A DNA stretch of 8,752 nt from Porticoccus sp. (GCA_023263825.1 JALQUJ010000163.1:1-8752); one strand, 5' to 3'; counted from the first letter of the stretch, positions 1 through 6,837 are shown. Numbers and translations are program-made. Notes: generated from the sequence alone by a model not told the origin.

Positions 1-45
1 CCAGTGCCGCAAGGTGTGAGAGTTCGAGTCTCTCCGTCCGCACCA
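1..45 (+). tRNA. tRNA-Leu, 3' part only (5' end and anticodon lie outside the window)
   Basis: The window opens inside a class II tRNA. Bases 1-4 (CCAG) fit the 3' side of the anticodon stem. A long variable arm follows, with GCC at 6-8 facing GGT at 13-15 around a GCAA loop. The T arm is GAGAG (18-22), loop TTCGAGT (23-29) and CTCTC (30-34), a perfect 5-bp stem. The 3' acceptor strand is CGTCCGC (35-41), then discriminator A and encoded CCA (43-45). The long variable arm restricts the identity to Leu, Ser or Tyr. The acceptor strand and discriminator A match gammaproteobacterial tRNA-Leu as I remember it, and a tRNA-Leu before tig is common in Pseudomonas-like genomes. The anticodon is not visible, so the isoacceptor is not assigned. 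Only 51 bases separate it from tig and they hold no terminator. Confidence 0.9.
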
Positions 46-96
46 TATTAGATTTAAGTTAGTTTAAAAAGTTAGTAAATTATTTAGAGGAACATC

Positions 97-1431
97 ATGC
101 AGGTTTCGATTGAAACAACTTCCGGACTTGAGCGCAAGATGACCGTTAGCGTTCCAGCAGAACGTATTGAGAATGAAGTCACTGATCGTCTGGAAAAAGC
201 AAGCAAAAACGTTAAGTTAGATGGCTTTCGTAAAGGTAAAGTACCGCTGAGCGTTATTAAGCAACGCTATGGTCGGGGTATTCGCGATGAAGTTATTGGT
301 GACGTTGTACGGACTTGTTTTGTCGAAGCTGTAACCCAAGAAAAAATTACACCCGCAGGCCAGCCTGCACTTGAGCCAACTAAGGATGAGCCAGGCGAAG
401 ATTTTGAGTTTGTTGCTACGTTTGAAGTACTGCCTGAGGTTAAGTTGGCAGATTTTGCTAAAGTGAAGGTGGCTAAGCCTGTTGCTGAAGTAAAAGATGA
501 AGATGTTCAGGATATGTTGGAGGCATTACGCAAGCAGCAAGCTGATTGGGAAACTGTGGAGCGTGCTGTAGTTGAAGGTGACGAAGTTGTTATTGACTAC
601 GTAGGTGTCAGAGATGGTGAAGAGTTCGAAGGTGGTTCTGCAGAAGACTTCCCTCTAGAGGTAGGTTCAGGGAAAGCTGTTCCTGGGTTTGAAGAAAGCA
701 TTGTAGGCATGTCTACTGGCGATGAAAAAGTAGTACCTGTGAAATTTCCTCAAGATTATCATGCCGAAGAAATGCGTGGTGCCGATGTTGAATTTACGAT
801 CAAGTTAAAAGAAGTAAAACAAGCTGTTTTGCCAGAATTGAATGATGAGTTCTTTAAAGCTTATGGTTTGGAGCAAGGTGGAGAAGAGGTTTTCCGCTCG
901 ATTGTCCGTCAAAATATGGAGCGCGATTTAAAGAATGCTCTTGAGGGTAAAACCAAAAGCCGTGTAATGGAACAGTTGTTTGAATTGCACAAGGATATCG
1001 AAGCACCACTAACTCAGATTGCTAACGAGATGCAAAGTCTTAAAAATCAAATGGCTCAGAAGTTGGGTAATAATGAAGGTGCCAATAAGTTCGATCCTTC
1101 TATGTTGCCCGATGATATGTTTATGGATCAAGCAAAACGCCGTGCGGTTGTGGGTTTGATAGTAAATGAGATTGTTCAATCTAACGAAATGGATGTAGAT
1201 GGTGCATTAGTACGTGAGCGTATTGAAGGAATAGCATCGACCTACGAGAAGTCTGAGGAAGTTGTTAATTACTACTATAACAGTCCAGAATTGTTGAAAG
1301 GCATTGAGGCTAATGTACTTCAAGAGCAAGTCGTTCAGTTGGTTTTGGGTTCTGCTGATGTAACAGAAGAGGAAGTGGGCTACCAGCAAGCAGTTACACC
1401 TGATCCAGAGCAGGTTGCTGCAGAAGTATAA
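97..1431 (+). CDS. tig: Trigger factor, ribosome-associated chaperone and peptidyl-prolyl isomerase
   Basis: Trigger factor docks at the ribosomal exit tunnel and shields nascent chains in the cytoplasm. The protein has 444 residues against 432 in E. coli; the extra length is mainly an acidic, glutamine-rich tail. The N-terminal ribosome-binding domain carries the signature GFRKGKVP at residues 43-50, identical in position and sequence to the ribosome contact loop of the E. coli protein. An FKBP-type isomerase domain spans about 150-245, with the conserved stretch around VGSGKAVPGFEE (189-200). The remainder is the helical substrate-cradling C domain, with arms from about 113-149 and from 246 onward. 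The ATG at 97 is preceded by AGAGGA (86-91) at five bases and gives the usual family N-terminus. The gene lies 51 bases after tRNA-Leu with no convincing promoter between, so co-transcription with the tRNA is plausible. A strong terminator follows. Identification is secure. Confidence 0.98.
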   Translation: MQVSIETTSGLERKMTVSVPAERIENEVTDRLEKASKNVKLDGFRKGKVPLSVIKQRYGRGIRDEVIGDVVRTCFVEAVTQEKITPAGQPALEPTKDEPGEDFEFVATFEVLPEVKLADFAKVKVAKPVAEVKDEDVQDMLEALRKQQADWETVERAVVEGDEVVIDYVGVRDGEEFEGGSAEDFPLEVGSGKAVPGFEESIVGMSTGDEKVVPVKFPQDYHAEEMRGADVEFTIKLKEVKQAVLPELNDEFFKAYGLEQGGEEVFRSIVRQNMERDLKNALEGKTKSRVMEQLFELHKDIEAPLTQIANEMQSLKNQMAQKLGNNEGANKFDPSMLPDDMFMDQAKRRAVVGLIVNEIVQSNEMDVDGALVRERIEGIASTYEKSEEVVNYYYNSPELLKGIEANVLQEQVVQLVLGSADVTEEEVGYQQAVTPDPEQVAAEV

Positions 1432-1482
1432 GTTACTTCGGAAAAAGTAAATAGCATCACAGACACATTGATTTTCATATCG

Positions 1483-1511
1483 ACAAAAGCCAGCAAATAG
1501 CTGGCTTTTGT
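1483..1511 (+). terminator. Rho-independent terminator after tig
   Basis: A perfect 12-bp stem, ACAAAAGCCAGC (1483-1494) and GCTGGCTTTTGT (1500-1511), closes a five-base loop AAATA. The 3' arm ends in TTTTG and is followed by further T-rich sequence, with no long uninterrupted T run. The A run on the 5' arm gives a T run on the other strand, so it could work in both directions. It separates tig from clpP. Confidence 0.85.
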
Positions 1512-1576
1512 AGTTTGAAATACCATTAGGTTGTTAAGCAATAGATCTGTATGTTTAATCTGTCGTCATCTCCTGC

Positions 1577-1604
1577 TTGCCTTCTCTTGGCTCCAAGTTA
1601 CAAT
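1577..1604 (+). promoter_or_regulatory. Candidate sigma-70 promoter for clpP
   Basis: TTGCCT (1577-1582, 4 of 6 consensus matches) is followed after 16 bases by TACAAT (1599-1604, 5 of 6). The predicted start near 1611 would leave a leader of about 27 bases before clpP. It sits after the tig terminator, where a promoter is expected. I found no CTTGAA/CCCCAT pair typical of sigma-32 in this gap. The call rests only on hexamer match and position. Confidence 0.45.
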
Positions 1605-1637
1605 GCTTTTATTCATCATTTTATCGAGTGAACCAAT

Positions 1638-2267
1638 ATGAAATTTGATCTTTCTTCATCCATTCTGGATGCTCAAAATGCAGGTGGTTTAGTCCCTATT
1701 GTGGTTGAGCAGTCTGCCCGGGGCGAGCGTTCTTACGATATATATTCTCGATTATTAAAAGAGAGAGTCATCTTCTTGGTCGGCCCTGTTGAAGATTACA
1801 TGGCAAACCTTGTGGTAGCACAGTTGCTATTCCTCGAGTCAGAAAATCCAGATAAGGATATTCATCTTTATATCAATTCCCCAGGTGGTTCTGTAACGGC
1901 AGGTATGTCTATTTATGACACCATGCAGTTTATCAAGCCTGATGTTAGCACCATGTGTATTGGCCAAGCCGCGAGTATGGGAGCCTTTCTATTAGCTGCG
2001 GGAGCTGAAGGTAAGCGCTACTGTTTGCCCAACTCTCGTAACATGATACATCAGCCCAGCGGGGGTGCTCAGGGGCAAGCATCAGATATTCATATTCAGG
2101 CACAGGAAATTTTAAAGATAAGGGAAAGGCTTAATGAAAGGTTGGCTTTTCACACCGGGCAATCAATAGAAAAGATTGCAGAAGACACTGAGCGGGACAA
2201 TTTTATGAACGCTGAGGAGTCAAAAGAATATGGTTTGATTGATGCTGTGCTGGACAAGCGTCCATAG
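1638..2267 (+). CDS. clpP: ATP-dependent Clp protease proteolytic subunit ClpP
   Basis: ClpP is the serine peptidase (family S14) that forms the double-heptamer chamber fed by ClpX or ClpA in the cytoplasm. At 209 residues it is two longer than the E. coli precursor, and all landmarks are shifted by two. The catalytic triad is Ser113 (in QAASMGA), His138 (in MIHQP) and Asp187 (in TERDNF). The SPGGSV oxyanion-loop region is at 81-86 and the handle-helix segment starts near 140. By alignment with E. coli, self-processing should remove about 16 residues and leave a mature N-terminus near GLVPIVVEQ; the residue at the cut is Gly rather than Ala. The ATG at 1638 has a modest ribosome site, GAGTGA (1626-1631). 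The downstream gap to clpX is 148 bases with no terminator hairpin, so clpP and clpX are probably co-transcribed. Intact and confidently identified. Confidence 0.98.
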   Translation: MKFDLSSSILDAQNAGGLVPIVVEQSARGERSYDIYSRLLKERVIFLVGPVEDYMANLVVAQLLFLESENPDKDIHLYINSPGGSVTAGMSIYDTMQFIKPDVSTMCIGQAASMGAFLLAAGAEGKRYCLPNSRNMIHQPSGGAQGQASDIHIQAQEILKIRERLNERLAFHTGQSIEKIAEDTERDNFMNAEESKEYGLIDAVLDKRP

Positions 2268-2415
2268 AATCGGTAATCTTTTTATAAGTTTTTTACAAAT
2301 GTAGTGTAACTCTATGAATTATTATGATTTTTGTTCAATTTTTTAGGGTTGCTTGGTTTTAAAATGATGGCACTTCAGGGCAGCCATGTTTTAAATCAAA
2401 TATTGAGATGAATTT

Positions 2416-3705
2416 ATGACCGACGAAACAACTGGAGATAATGGCGACGACGGAAAATTGTTGTACTGCTCCTTCTGTGGAAAAAGTCAGCACGAAGTTC
2501 GTAAGTTAATTGCAGGGCCATCTGTGTTCATCTGTGATGAATGTGTGGACTTGTGTAACGATATTATTTCAGAAGAAGTTCAAGAGTCTGATGTTGAGTC
2601 TCCTAGTGGCAGTTTGCCCAAGCCTGTAGAGATTAACGATATTCTTGATCAATATGTTATTGGTCAAGAGCGCGCCAAGAAAATTTTGGCCGTTGCTGTA
2701 TATAACCATTATAAGCGTTTACAAAGCAGTGGTACTGATAATAGTGGTGAAATTGAACTGGGTAAAAGTAATATTTTACTTGTTGGGCCAACCGGAAGTG
2801 GTAAAACCTTGCTTGCAGAAACATTGGCTAGATTGCTCGATGTTCCCTTTACCATTGCTGATGCAACCACACTGACTGAAGCGGGTTATGTGGGGGAAGA
2901 CGTAGAAAATATCATTCAGAAGTTATTGCAAAAATGTGATTACGATGTAGAAAAAGCCCAACGGGGTATTGTTTATTTAGATGAAATTGACAAGATTTCC
3001 CGTAAATCAGATAACCCATCTATTACTCGAGATGTCTCTGGGGAAGGTGTACAACAAGCCCTTCTTAAATTAATTGAAGGTACCGTTGCTTCTGTTCCAC
3101 CCCAAGGTGGGAGAAAGCATCCTCAGCAGGAATTTCTACAGGTTGATACATCAAACATTTTGTTTGTCTGTGGTGGTGCTTTTGCTGGTTTGGAAAAAGT
3201 TATTCAGGACCGCTCAGAGAAAAGTGGCATTGGTTTCAGTGCTGAAGTTAAAAGCAAAGAGACCGATAAAAAAATCGGTGAAACCCTTGCAGACCTGGAG
3301 CCAGAAGATCTGGTTCGCTACGGACTCATTCCTGAGTTTGTAGGTCGTTTGCCGGTTATTGCAACGCTTGAAGAGCTGGATCGTGGAGCATTAGTCAATA
3401 TTTTGGTTGAACCGAAAAACTCTTTGGTTAAACAGTATGGTGCTATGTTTGAGATGGAAGGTGTTGAGTTGGATATTCGACAGGATGCATTGGAAGCAAT
3501 TGCTGATAGAGCCCTTGAGCGTAAAACCGGTGCTAGAGGGCTGCGGTCGATTATTGAGAATGTTTTGCTAGACACCATGTACAGTATTCCTTCATCGGAA
3601 AATGTAAGTAAAGTTGTTATTGATGCTACAGCTATTCAAGGTGAATCTGATCCCATCATGGTGTATGAAAATACAGAGCAGCAGAAAACAGCTGCCAGTG
3701 ACTGA
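2416..3705 (+). CDS. clpX: ClpX, AAA+ unfoldase of the ClpXP protease
   Basis: ClpX recognises tagged proteins (for example ssrA-tagged), unfolds them with ATP and threads them into ClpP. The 429-residue protein (E. coli 424) begins with the zinc-binding dimerisation domain: Cys18 and Cys21 (CSFC), Cys40 and Cys43 (CDEC). The AAA+ core follows, with Walker A GPTGSGKT (124-131), pore loop GYVG (157-160), Walker B ending in LDE (188-190), RKH loop (233-235), the IGF loop that docks into ClpP (272-274), arginine finger Arg311 in EFVGRLP and sensor-2 Arg374 in GARGLR. The intact IGF loop means it should partner the adjacent ClpP. The ATG at 2416 is preceded by GAG (2405-2407) eight bases upstream, a modest site. 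No clear own promoter is visible in the 148-base gap, and a strong terminator follows the gene. Complete, with no missing residues. Confidence 0.98.
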   Translation: MTDETTGDNGDDGKLLYCSFCGKSQHEVRKLIAGPSVFICDECVDLCNDIISEEVQESDVESPSGSLPKPVEINDILDQYVIGQERAKKILAVAVYNHYKRLQSSGTDNSGEIELGKSNILLVGPTGSGKTLLAETLARLLDVPFTIADATTLTEAGYVGEDVENIIQKLLQKCDYDVEKAQRGIVYLDEIDKISRKSDNPSITRDVSGEGVQQALLKLIEGTVASVPPQGGRKHPQQEFLQVDTSNILFVCGGAFAGLEKVIQDRSEKSGIGFSAEVKSKETDKKIGETLADLEPEDLVRYGLIPEFVGRLPVIATLEELDRGALVNILVEPKNSLVKQYGAMFEMEGVELDIRQDALEAIADRALERKTGARGLRSIIENVLLDTMYSIPSSENVSKVVIDATAIQGESDPIMVYENTEQQKTAASD

Positions 3706-3753
3706 GGGTATATTAAGTTAGATATCATTTTGCTGGATAATCAGTACGTGATG

Positions 3754-3780
3754 AAAAGGGCCTTGATTAGGCCCTTTTTT
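3754..3780 (+). terminator. Rho-independent terminator after clpX
   Basis: AAAAGGGCC (3754-3762) pairs perfectly with GGCCCTTTT (3770-3778) around the loop TTGATTA, and the T run covers 3775-3780. It lies 48 bases after the clpX stop and ends the clpP-clpX unit ahead of the lon promoter region. Confidence 0.9.
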
Positions 3781-3809
3781 ATTGGCTCGTTCTAAATATA
3801 TGACCTTTC

Positions 3810-3836
3810 TTTACCAGATATCCGCCTTTTTATACT
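3810..3836 (+). promoter_or_regulatory. Possible housekeeping (sigma-70) promoter for lon
   Basis: TTTACC (3810-3815) precedes TATACT (3831-3836, 5 of 6) with a 15-base spacer, shorter than the preferred 17. It lies just upstream of the heat-shock promoter and partly overlaps its -35 element, so it could supply basal lon expression. Weak support. Confidence 0.3.
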
Positions 3837-3862
3837 TGTTTTTATCCGGTTAAACCCCATAT
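3835..3862 (+). promoter_or_regulatory. Sigma-32 (RpoH) heat-shock promoter for lon
   Basis: CTTGTTT (3835-3841) resembles the sigma-32 -35 element CTTGAAA. After 13 bases comes CCCCATAT (3855-3862), a perfect match to the -10 consensus CCCCATNT and the same octamer I recall from the E. coli lon promoter. The transcription start would fall near 3869, about 39 bases before the lon ATG. Lon is a classic heat-shock gene in gammaproteobacteria, so motif and position agree. A near-palindrome overlaps the -10 element. Confidence 0.8.
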
Positions 3863-3907
3863 TTGGGTTAAGCTTAATAGATAGTATTCTCGATACGAGG
3901 TCAGAGA

Positions 3908-6319
3908 ATGGGAGAGAAAGTAGTGCATAACGAATTAACCCTGTTACCTTTGCGTGACGTGGTTGTGTACCCAGATATGGTTATCCCATTGTTTGTGGGT
4001 CGAGAAAAGTCAATTTTGGCTCTTGAAGAGGCTATGTCCCAAGATAAGCAAATTTTGGTTGTTGCTCAAAAATCTGCGTCTGAAGATGACCCAGCAGCCG
4101 ATGATTTGTACCGTGTGGGAACCTTGTCATCAGTATTGCAAATGCTCAAATTGCCAGATGGGACAGTGAAGGTGCTCATCGAAGGTGCTGAGCGCATCAA
4201 AATTAATGATATTGATGATGCCCAGGGCTATTTTGTTGCCGATTATGATGTGTTGTCATCAGATGAATTGCCTGGAACAGAAACCGATGCTTTGACGCGC
4301 TCAGCGTTAACCCAGTTCGAGCAGTACGTGAACCTGAGCAAAAAAGTACCCTCAGAGGTGGTCAGTACAGTGACCGGCATTGATGATCCCAGCCGATTGG
4401 CGGACACCCTTGCCACCCATATGACACTGACCATCGAGCAGAAGCAGGATGTGCTGGAAATATCTGATTTGAAGGAGAGGTTGGAGCACTTGTTAGTGCT
4501 GATGGAATCAGAAATAGAATTGTTTGAAGTAGAACAGCGAATTCGTGGCCGTGTTAAAAAGCAGATGGAAAAGAGCCAGAAAGAGTACTACCTCAATGAG
4601 CAGATGAAAGCGATTCAAAAAGAGTTGGGTGAGGTCGAAGAGGGCGGTAATGATATTGAGCAGCTCGAGGCCAAAATCAATGAAGTAGGTATGCCCAAGT
4701 TTGCCCTAGAGAAAACACTATCTGAATTAAATAAATTGAAGATGATGTCTCCAATGTCTGCTGAAGCCTCTGTGCTGCGCGGATACATTGATTGGATGGT
4801 TGGAGTACCCTGGAAAAAGCGTTCACGTGTACGCCACGATTTAGAGCGTGCAGAACGTATTCTTAATGAAGACCACTATGGCCTTGAGGAAGTTAAAGAA
4901 CGAATCCTCGAGTTCCTCGCGGTACAGCAACGGGTGAAAAAGCTTAAGGGACCTGTACTTTGCTTGGTAGGCCCTCCTGGTGTAGGTAAAACATCATTAG
5001 GTGAGTCCATTGCAAAAGCTACGGGCCGAAAATATGTTCGGATGTCTCTAGGTGGTGTTCGAGATGAAGCTGAAATCCGTGGGCACCGGAGAACGTATAT
5101 TGGTTCTCTTCCTGGAAAATTGATCCAAAAGTTGGCAAAAGTCGAGGTGAAGAACCCGCTATTTTTGTTAGATGAAATAGACAAAATGGGTATGGACCAT
5201 AGGGGCGATCCAGCATCTGCTATGCTGGAAGTCCTCGATCCAGAACAGAATAATAGCTTTAATGATCATTATCTCGAGGTGGATTACGATCTGTCAGAGG
5301 TTATGTTCATTTGTACGGCAAATTCAATGAATATACCAGGGCCATTATTGGATCGAATGGAAGTTATTCGTATTCCTGGATATACCGAAGATGAAAAGCT
5401 AAAAATTTCCCTTAAATACCTATTACCTAAGCAACGTAAGGCAAATGGTCTTAAGGAAGATGAGGTGGATATTACCGAAGAGGCAATGATCGACATTATT
5501 CGTTACTACACCCGAGAAGCTGGTGTGCGTGGTATCGAGAGAGAGTTAGCTAAAGTATGTCGTAAGGTTGTGACGAGGCATGTTCGAGAAAAAGAGCAAA
5601 GTGCCTTTTTGGTAACTCCCAAAGAACTGGAAGACCTTTTAGGTGTTCGCAAGCATGATTTTGGTCGGGCTGAGGAAGAGAGTCAGGTTGGTCAGGTGAC
5701 AGGCCTTGCATGGACCCAGGTCGGTGGTGAGCTCTTGACCATTGAGACATCAGCAGTTCCGGGTAAAGGCCAGGTAGTTAAAACCGGTTCACTGGGCGAT
5801 GTGATGCAGGAGTCAATTCAAGCTGCTCTGACAGTGGTTAGAAGTCGTTCTCAGGTATTGGGTATTCGCCGCAATTTCCATCAAAGTGTTGACTTACATA
5901 TTCATGTTCCTGAAGGGGCAACACCAAAAGATGGTCCTAGTGCAGGTATTGCTATGTGTACAGCAGTAGTTTCAGTGCTGACAAATATTCCAGTGTTGGC
6001 TGATGTGGCTATGACAGGTGAAATTACCTTGCGTGGACAGGTTCTTAAAATTGGTGGGCTGAAAGAAAAGTTACTTGCTGCCCGTCGTGGCGGTATTCAT
6101 AAGGTAATCATTCCCCAAGAAAATGAGAGAGACCTCAAAGAGATACCGGATAATATTAAAGCAGAGCTTGAAATTTACCCCGTTCGTTGGATCGATGAAG
6201 TTTTAGACTTAGCATTGCAGACAAAACCAGAGCCATTATCTGACGATGAGTACGAGCAAGTAGACGCAGATACCAAAAAAAATGGAAATGAGGATGAAAC
6301 CCGCATTAATACTCACTAA
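3908..6319 (+). CDS. lon: Lon, ATP-dependent AAA+ serine protease
   Basis: Lon is a homo-hexameric cytoplasmic protease that degrades misfolded proteins and unstable regulators. The protein has 803 residues (E. coli 784). The N-terminal substrate-binding domain opens with the family stretch LPLRDVVVYP (13-22) and runs to about 200, then a coiled linker to about 310. The AAA+ module has Walker A GPPGVGKT (355-362), the pore-loop tyrosine in TYIGS (396-400), Walker B FLLDE (419-423) and sensor-2 Arg541 in GVRGIE. The protease domain carries catalytic Ser678 in GPSAG (676-680) and Lys721 in KEKL, one position from the E. coli dyad. The last 30 or so residues form a charged D/E/N/K-rich tail beyond the folded domain and account for the extra length. 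ATG 3908 follows GAGG (3897-3900) by seven bases. A sigma-32 promoter lies upstream. No terminator separates it from hupB. Confidence 0.98.
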   Translation: MGEKVVHNELTLLPLRDVVVYPDMVIPLFVGREKSILALEEAMSQDKQILVVAQKSASEDDPAADDLYRVGTLSSVLQMLKLPDGTVKVLIEGAERIKINDIDDAQGYFVADYDVLSSDELPGTETDALTRSALTQFEQYVNLSKKVPSEVVSTVTGIDDPSRLADTLATHMTLTIEQKQDVLEISDLKERLEHLLVLMESEIELFEVEQRIRGRVKKQMEKSQKEYYLNEQMKAIQKELGEVEEGGNDIEQLEAKINEVGMPKFALEKTLSELNKLKMMSPMSAEASVLRGYIDWMVGVPWKKRSRVRHDLERAERILNEDHYGLEEVKERILEFLAVQQRVKKLKGPVLCLVGPPGVGKTSLGESIAKATGRKYVRMSLGGVRDEAEIRGHRRTYIGSLPGKLIQKLAKVEVKNPLFLLDEIDKMGMDHRGDPASAMLEVLDPEQNNSFNDHYLEVDYDLSEVMFICTANSMNIPGPLLDRMEVIRIPGYTEDEKLKISLKYLLPKQRKANGLKEDEVDITEEAMIDIIRYYTREAGVRGIERELAKVCRKVVTRHVREKEQSAFLVTPKELEDLLGVRKHDFGRAEEESQVGQVTGLAWTQVGGELLTIETSAVPGKGQVVKTGSLGDVMQESIQAALTVVRSRSQVLGIRRNFHQSVDLHIHVPEGATPKDGPSAGIAMCTAVVSVLTNIPVLADVAMTGEITLRGQVLKIGGLKEKLLAARRGGIHKVIIPQENERDLKEIPDNIKAELEIYPVRWIDEVLDLALQTKPEPLSDDEYEQVDADTKKNGNEDETRINTH

Positions 6320-6324
6320 ACTGC

Positions 6325-6353
6325 TTGACCGGCTTCCAGTGGGTTGGTATAAA
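6325..6353 (+). promoter_or_regulatory. Strong sigma-70-type promoter for hupB
   Basis: TTGACC (6325-6330) and TATAAA (6348-6353) each match consensus at 5 of 6 positions, with the optimal 17-base spacer. The -35 element begins five bases after the lon stop codon ends. The predicted start near 6360 gives a leader of about 93 bases before the hupB GTG. This is the best sigma-70 match in the window, fitting an abundant nucleoid protein. Confidence 0.7.
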
Positions 6354-6395
6354 GTTGCGGTCATCACAGATACCACTACCTGAAGTAAAGCGTCA

Positions 6396-6436
6396 TATGG
6401 TTGTGTGTTGTAGATGAACAGTCTTAATCAACCATA
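6396..6436 (+). promoter_or_regulatory. Inverted repeat in the hupB leader, next to the ribosome site
   Basis: TATGGTTG (6396-6403) and CAACCATA (6429-6436) are perfect 8-base inverted arms separated by 25 bases. In RNA they could form a stem ending five bases before AAGGGGA, the hupB ribosome binding site. The arms are seen directly; a role in controlling translation, or as an operator, is inference. Confidence 0.35.
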
Positions 6437-6440
6437 ATAA

Positions 6441-6447
6441 AAGGGGA
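6441..6447 (+). promoter_or_regulatory. Ribosome binding site that fixes the hupB GTG start
   Basis: AAGGGGA lies five bases before the GTG at 6453 and is among the strongest Shine-Dalgarno matches in the window. It settles the start, because the HU reading frame contains no ATG at all. Confidence 0.8.
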
Positions 6448-6452
6448 TTATT

Positions 6453-6725
6453 GTGAATAAATCTGAACTCGTTGATGCGATTGCTGATGCAGCTGATTTG
6501 TCGAAAGCTTCTGCTGGGCGTGCTCTAGACGCGGCTATTGATGCAGTGGCTGGTGCTTTGAAAAATGGTGACCAAGTCTCACTAGTAGGTTTCGGCACTT
6601 TCTCAGTTAAGCATCGTGCTGCACGTACTGGCCGCAACCCACAAACTGGAGCTGAAATCCAGATTAAAGCTGCCAATGTGCCGAGCTTCAAAGCAGGTAA
6701 AGCACTGAAGGACGCAGTTAACTAG
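6453..6725 (+). CDS. hupB: DNA-binding protein HU-beta
   Basis: HU is a small basic nucleoid protein that binds and bends DNA as a dimer without strong sequence specificity. The 90-residue length is exactly the family norm. The N-terminal helices (1-45) form the dimer core. VGFGTF (45-50) begins the beta sheet. The DNA-binding arm holds the family signature GRNPQTG (60-66), with Pro63 the residue that intercalates between base pairs. The start is GTG, as I recall for E. coli hupB; it is the only reasonable choice because no internal Met occurs and MNKSEL matches the family N-terminus. A strong promoter just after lon and a strong terminator just after the gene make it a single-gene unit, though read-through from lon is possible. 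The position between lon and ppiD favours the beta (hupB) paralog over hupA. Very confident. Confidence 0.97.
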   Translation: MNKSELVDAIADAADLSKASAGRALDAAIDAVAGALKNGDQVSLVGFGTFSVKHRAARTGRNPQTGAEIQIKAANVPSFKAGKALKDAVN

Positions 6726-6754
6726 GAAGTGCTTTTTACTTAGTTTTTCCTGTG

Positions 6755-6786
6755 AAAAAAGGCGCATCTGCGATGCGCCTTTTTTT
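6755..6786 (+). terminator. Strong rho-independent terminator after hupB
   Basis: GGCGCATC (6761-6768) pairs perfectly with GATGCGCC (6772-6779) around the tight loop TGC. Six A residues (6755-6760) extend the stem against the following T run (6780-6786, seven T), for up to 14 bp. It starts 30 bases after the hupB stop and is the strongest terminator in the window. The A run may allow activity on the other strand too. Confidence 0.95.
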
Positions 6787-6837
6787 ATATATTAATAACT
6801 GTTTTTACCCAACTATTTTAAAAGCCAAGAGAATTCT

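Noticed and set aside
1..45. tRNA-Leu 3' end as an attachment site for an integrated element
   Set aside because: The sequence immediately downstream is the conserved housekeeping gene tig, with no integrase, no repeated tRNA tail and no foreign genes in the window.
56..76. Direct repeat AAGTTAGT at 56-63 and 69-76 between the tRNA and tig, with a possible TTTAAG-17-TAAATT promoter
   Set aside because: The repeat is short and lies in AT-rich sequence where chance matches are likely. The hexamers match consensus poorly (3 and 4 of 6) and the start would fall on the tig ribosome site.
2292..2365. Possible internal clpX promoter, TTTACA (2292-2297) or TAAAAT (2360-2365)
   Set aside because: The -35-like and -10-like elements do not pair with acceptable spacing in this AT-rich gap; co-transcription with clpP is simpler.
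3318..3578. Minus-strand open frame of 86 codons inside clpX
   Set aside because: It lies wholly within the well-supported clpX gene, has Ser/Pro-rich antisense-type composition, no recognisable family and no separate ribosome site or promoter.
4876..5184. Minus-strand open frame of 102 codons inside lon
   Set aside because: It is antisense to the Walker A and B region of lon, whose motifs are intact; the translated product resembles nothing and is a codon-use shadow.
6428..6691. Minus-strand open frame of 87 codons covering hupB
   Set aside because: It is antisense to hupB, which has the correct length, strong ribosome site and flanking signals. The antisense frame has no such support.
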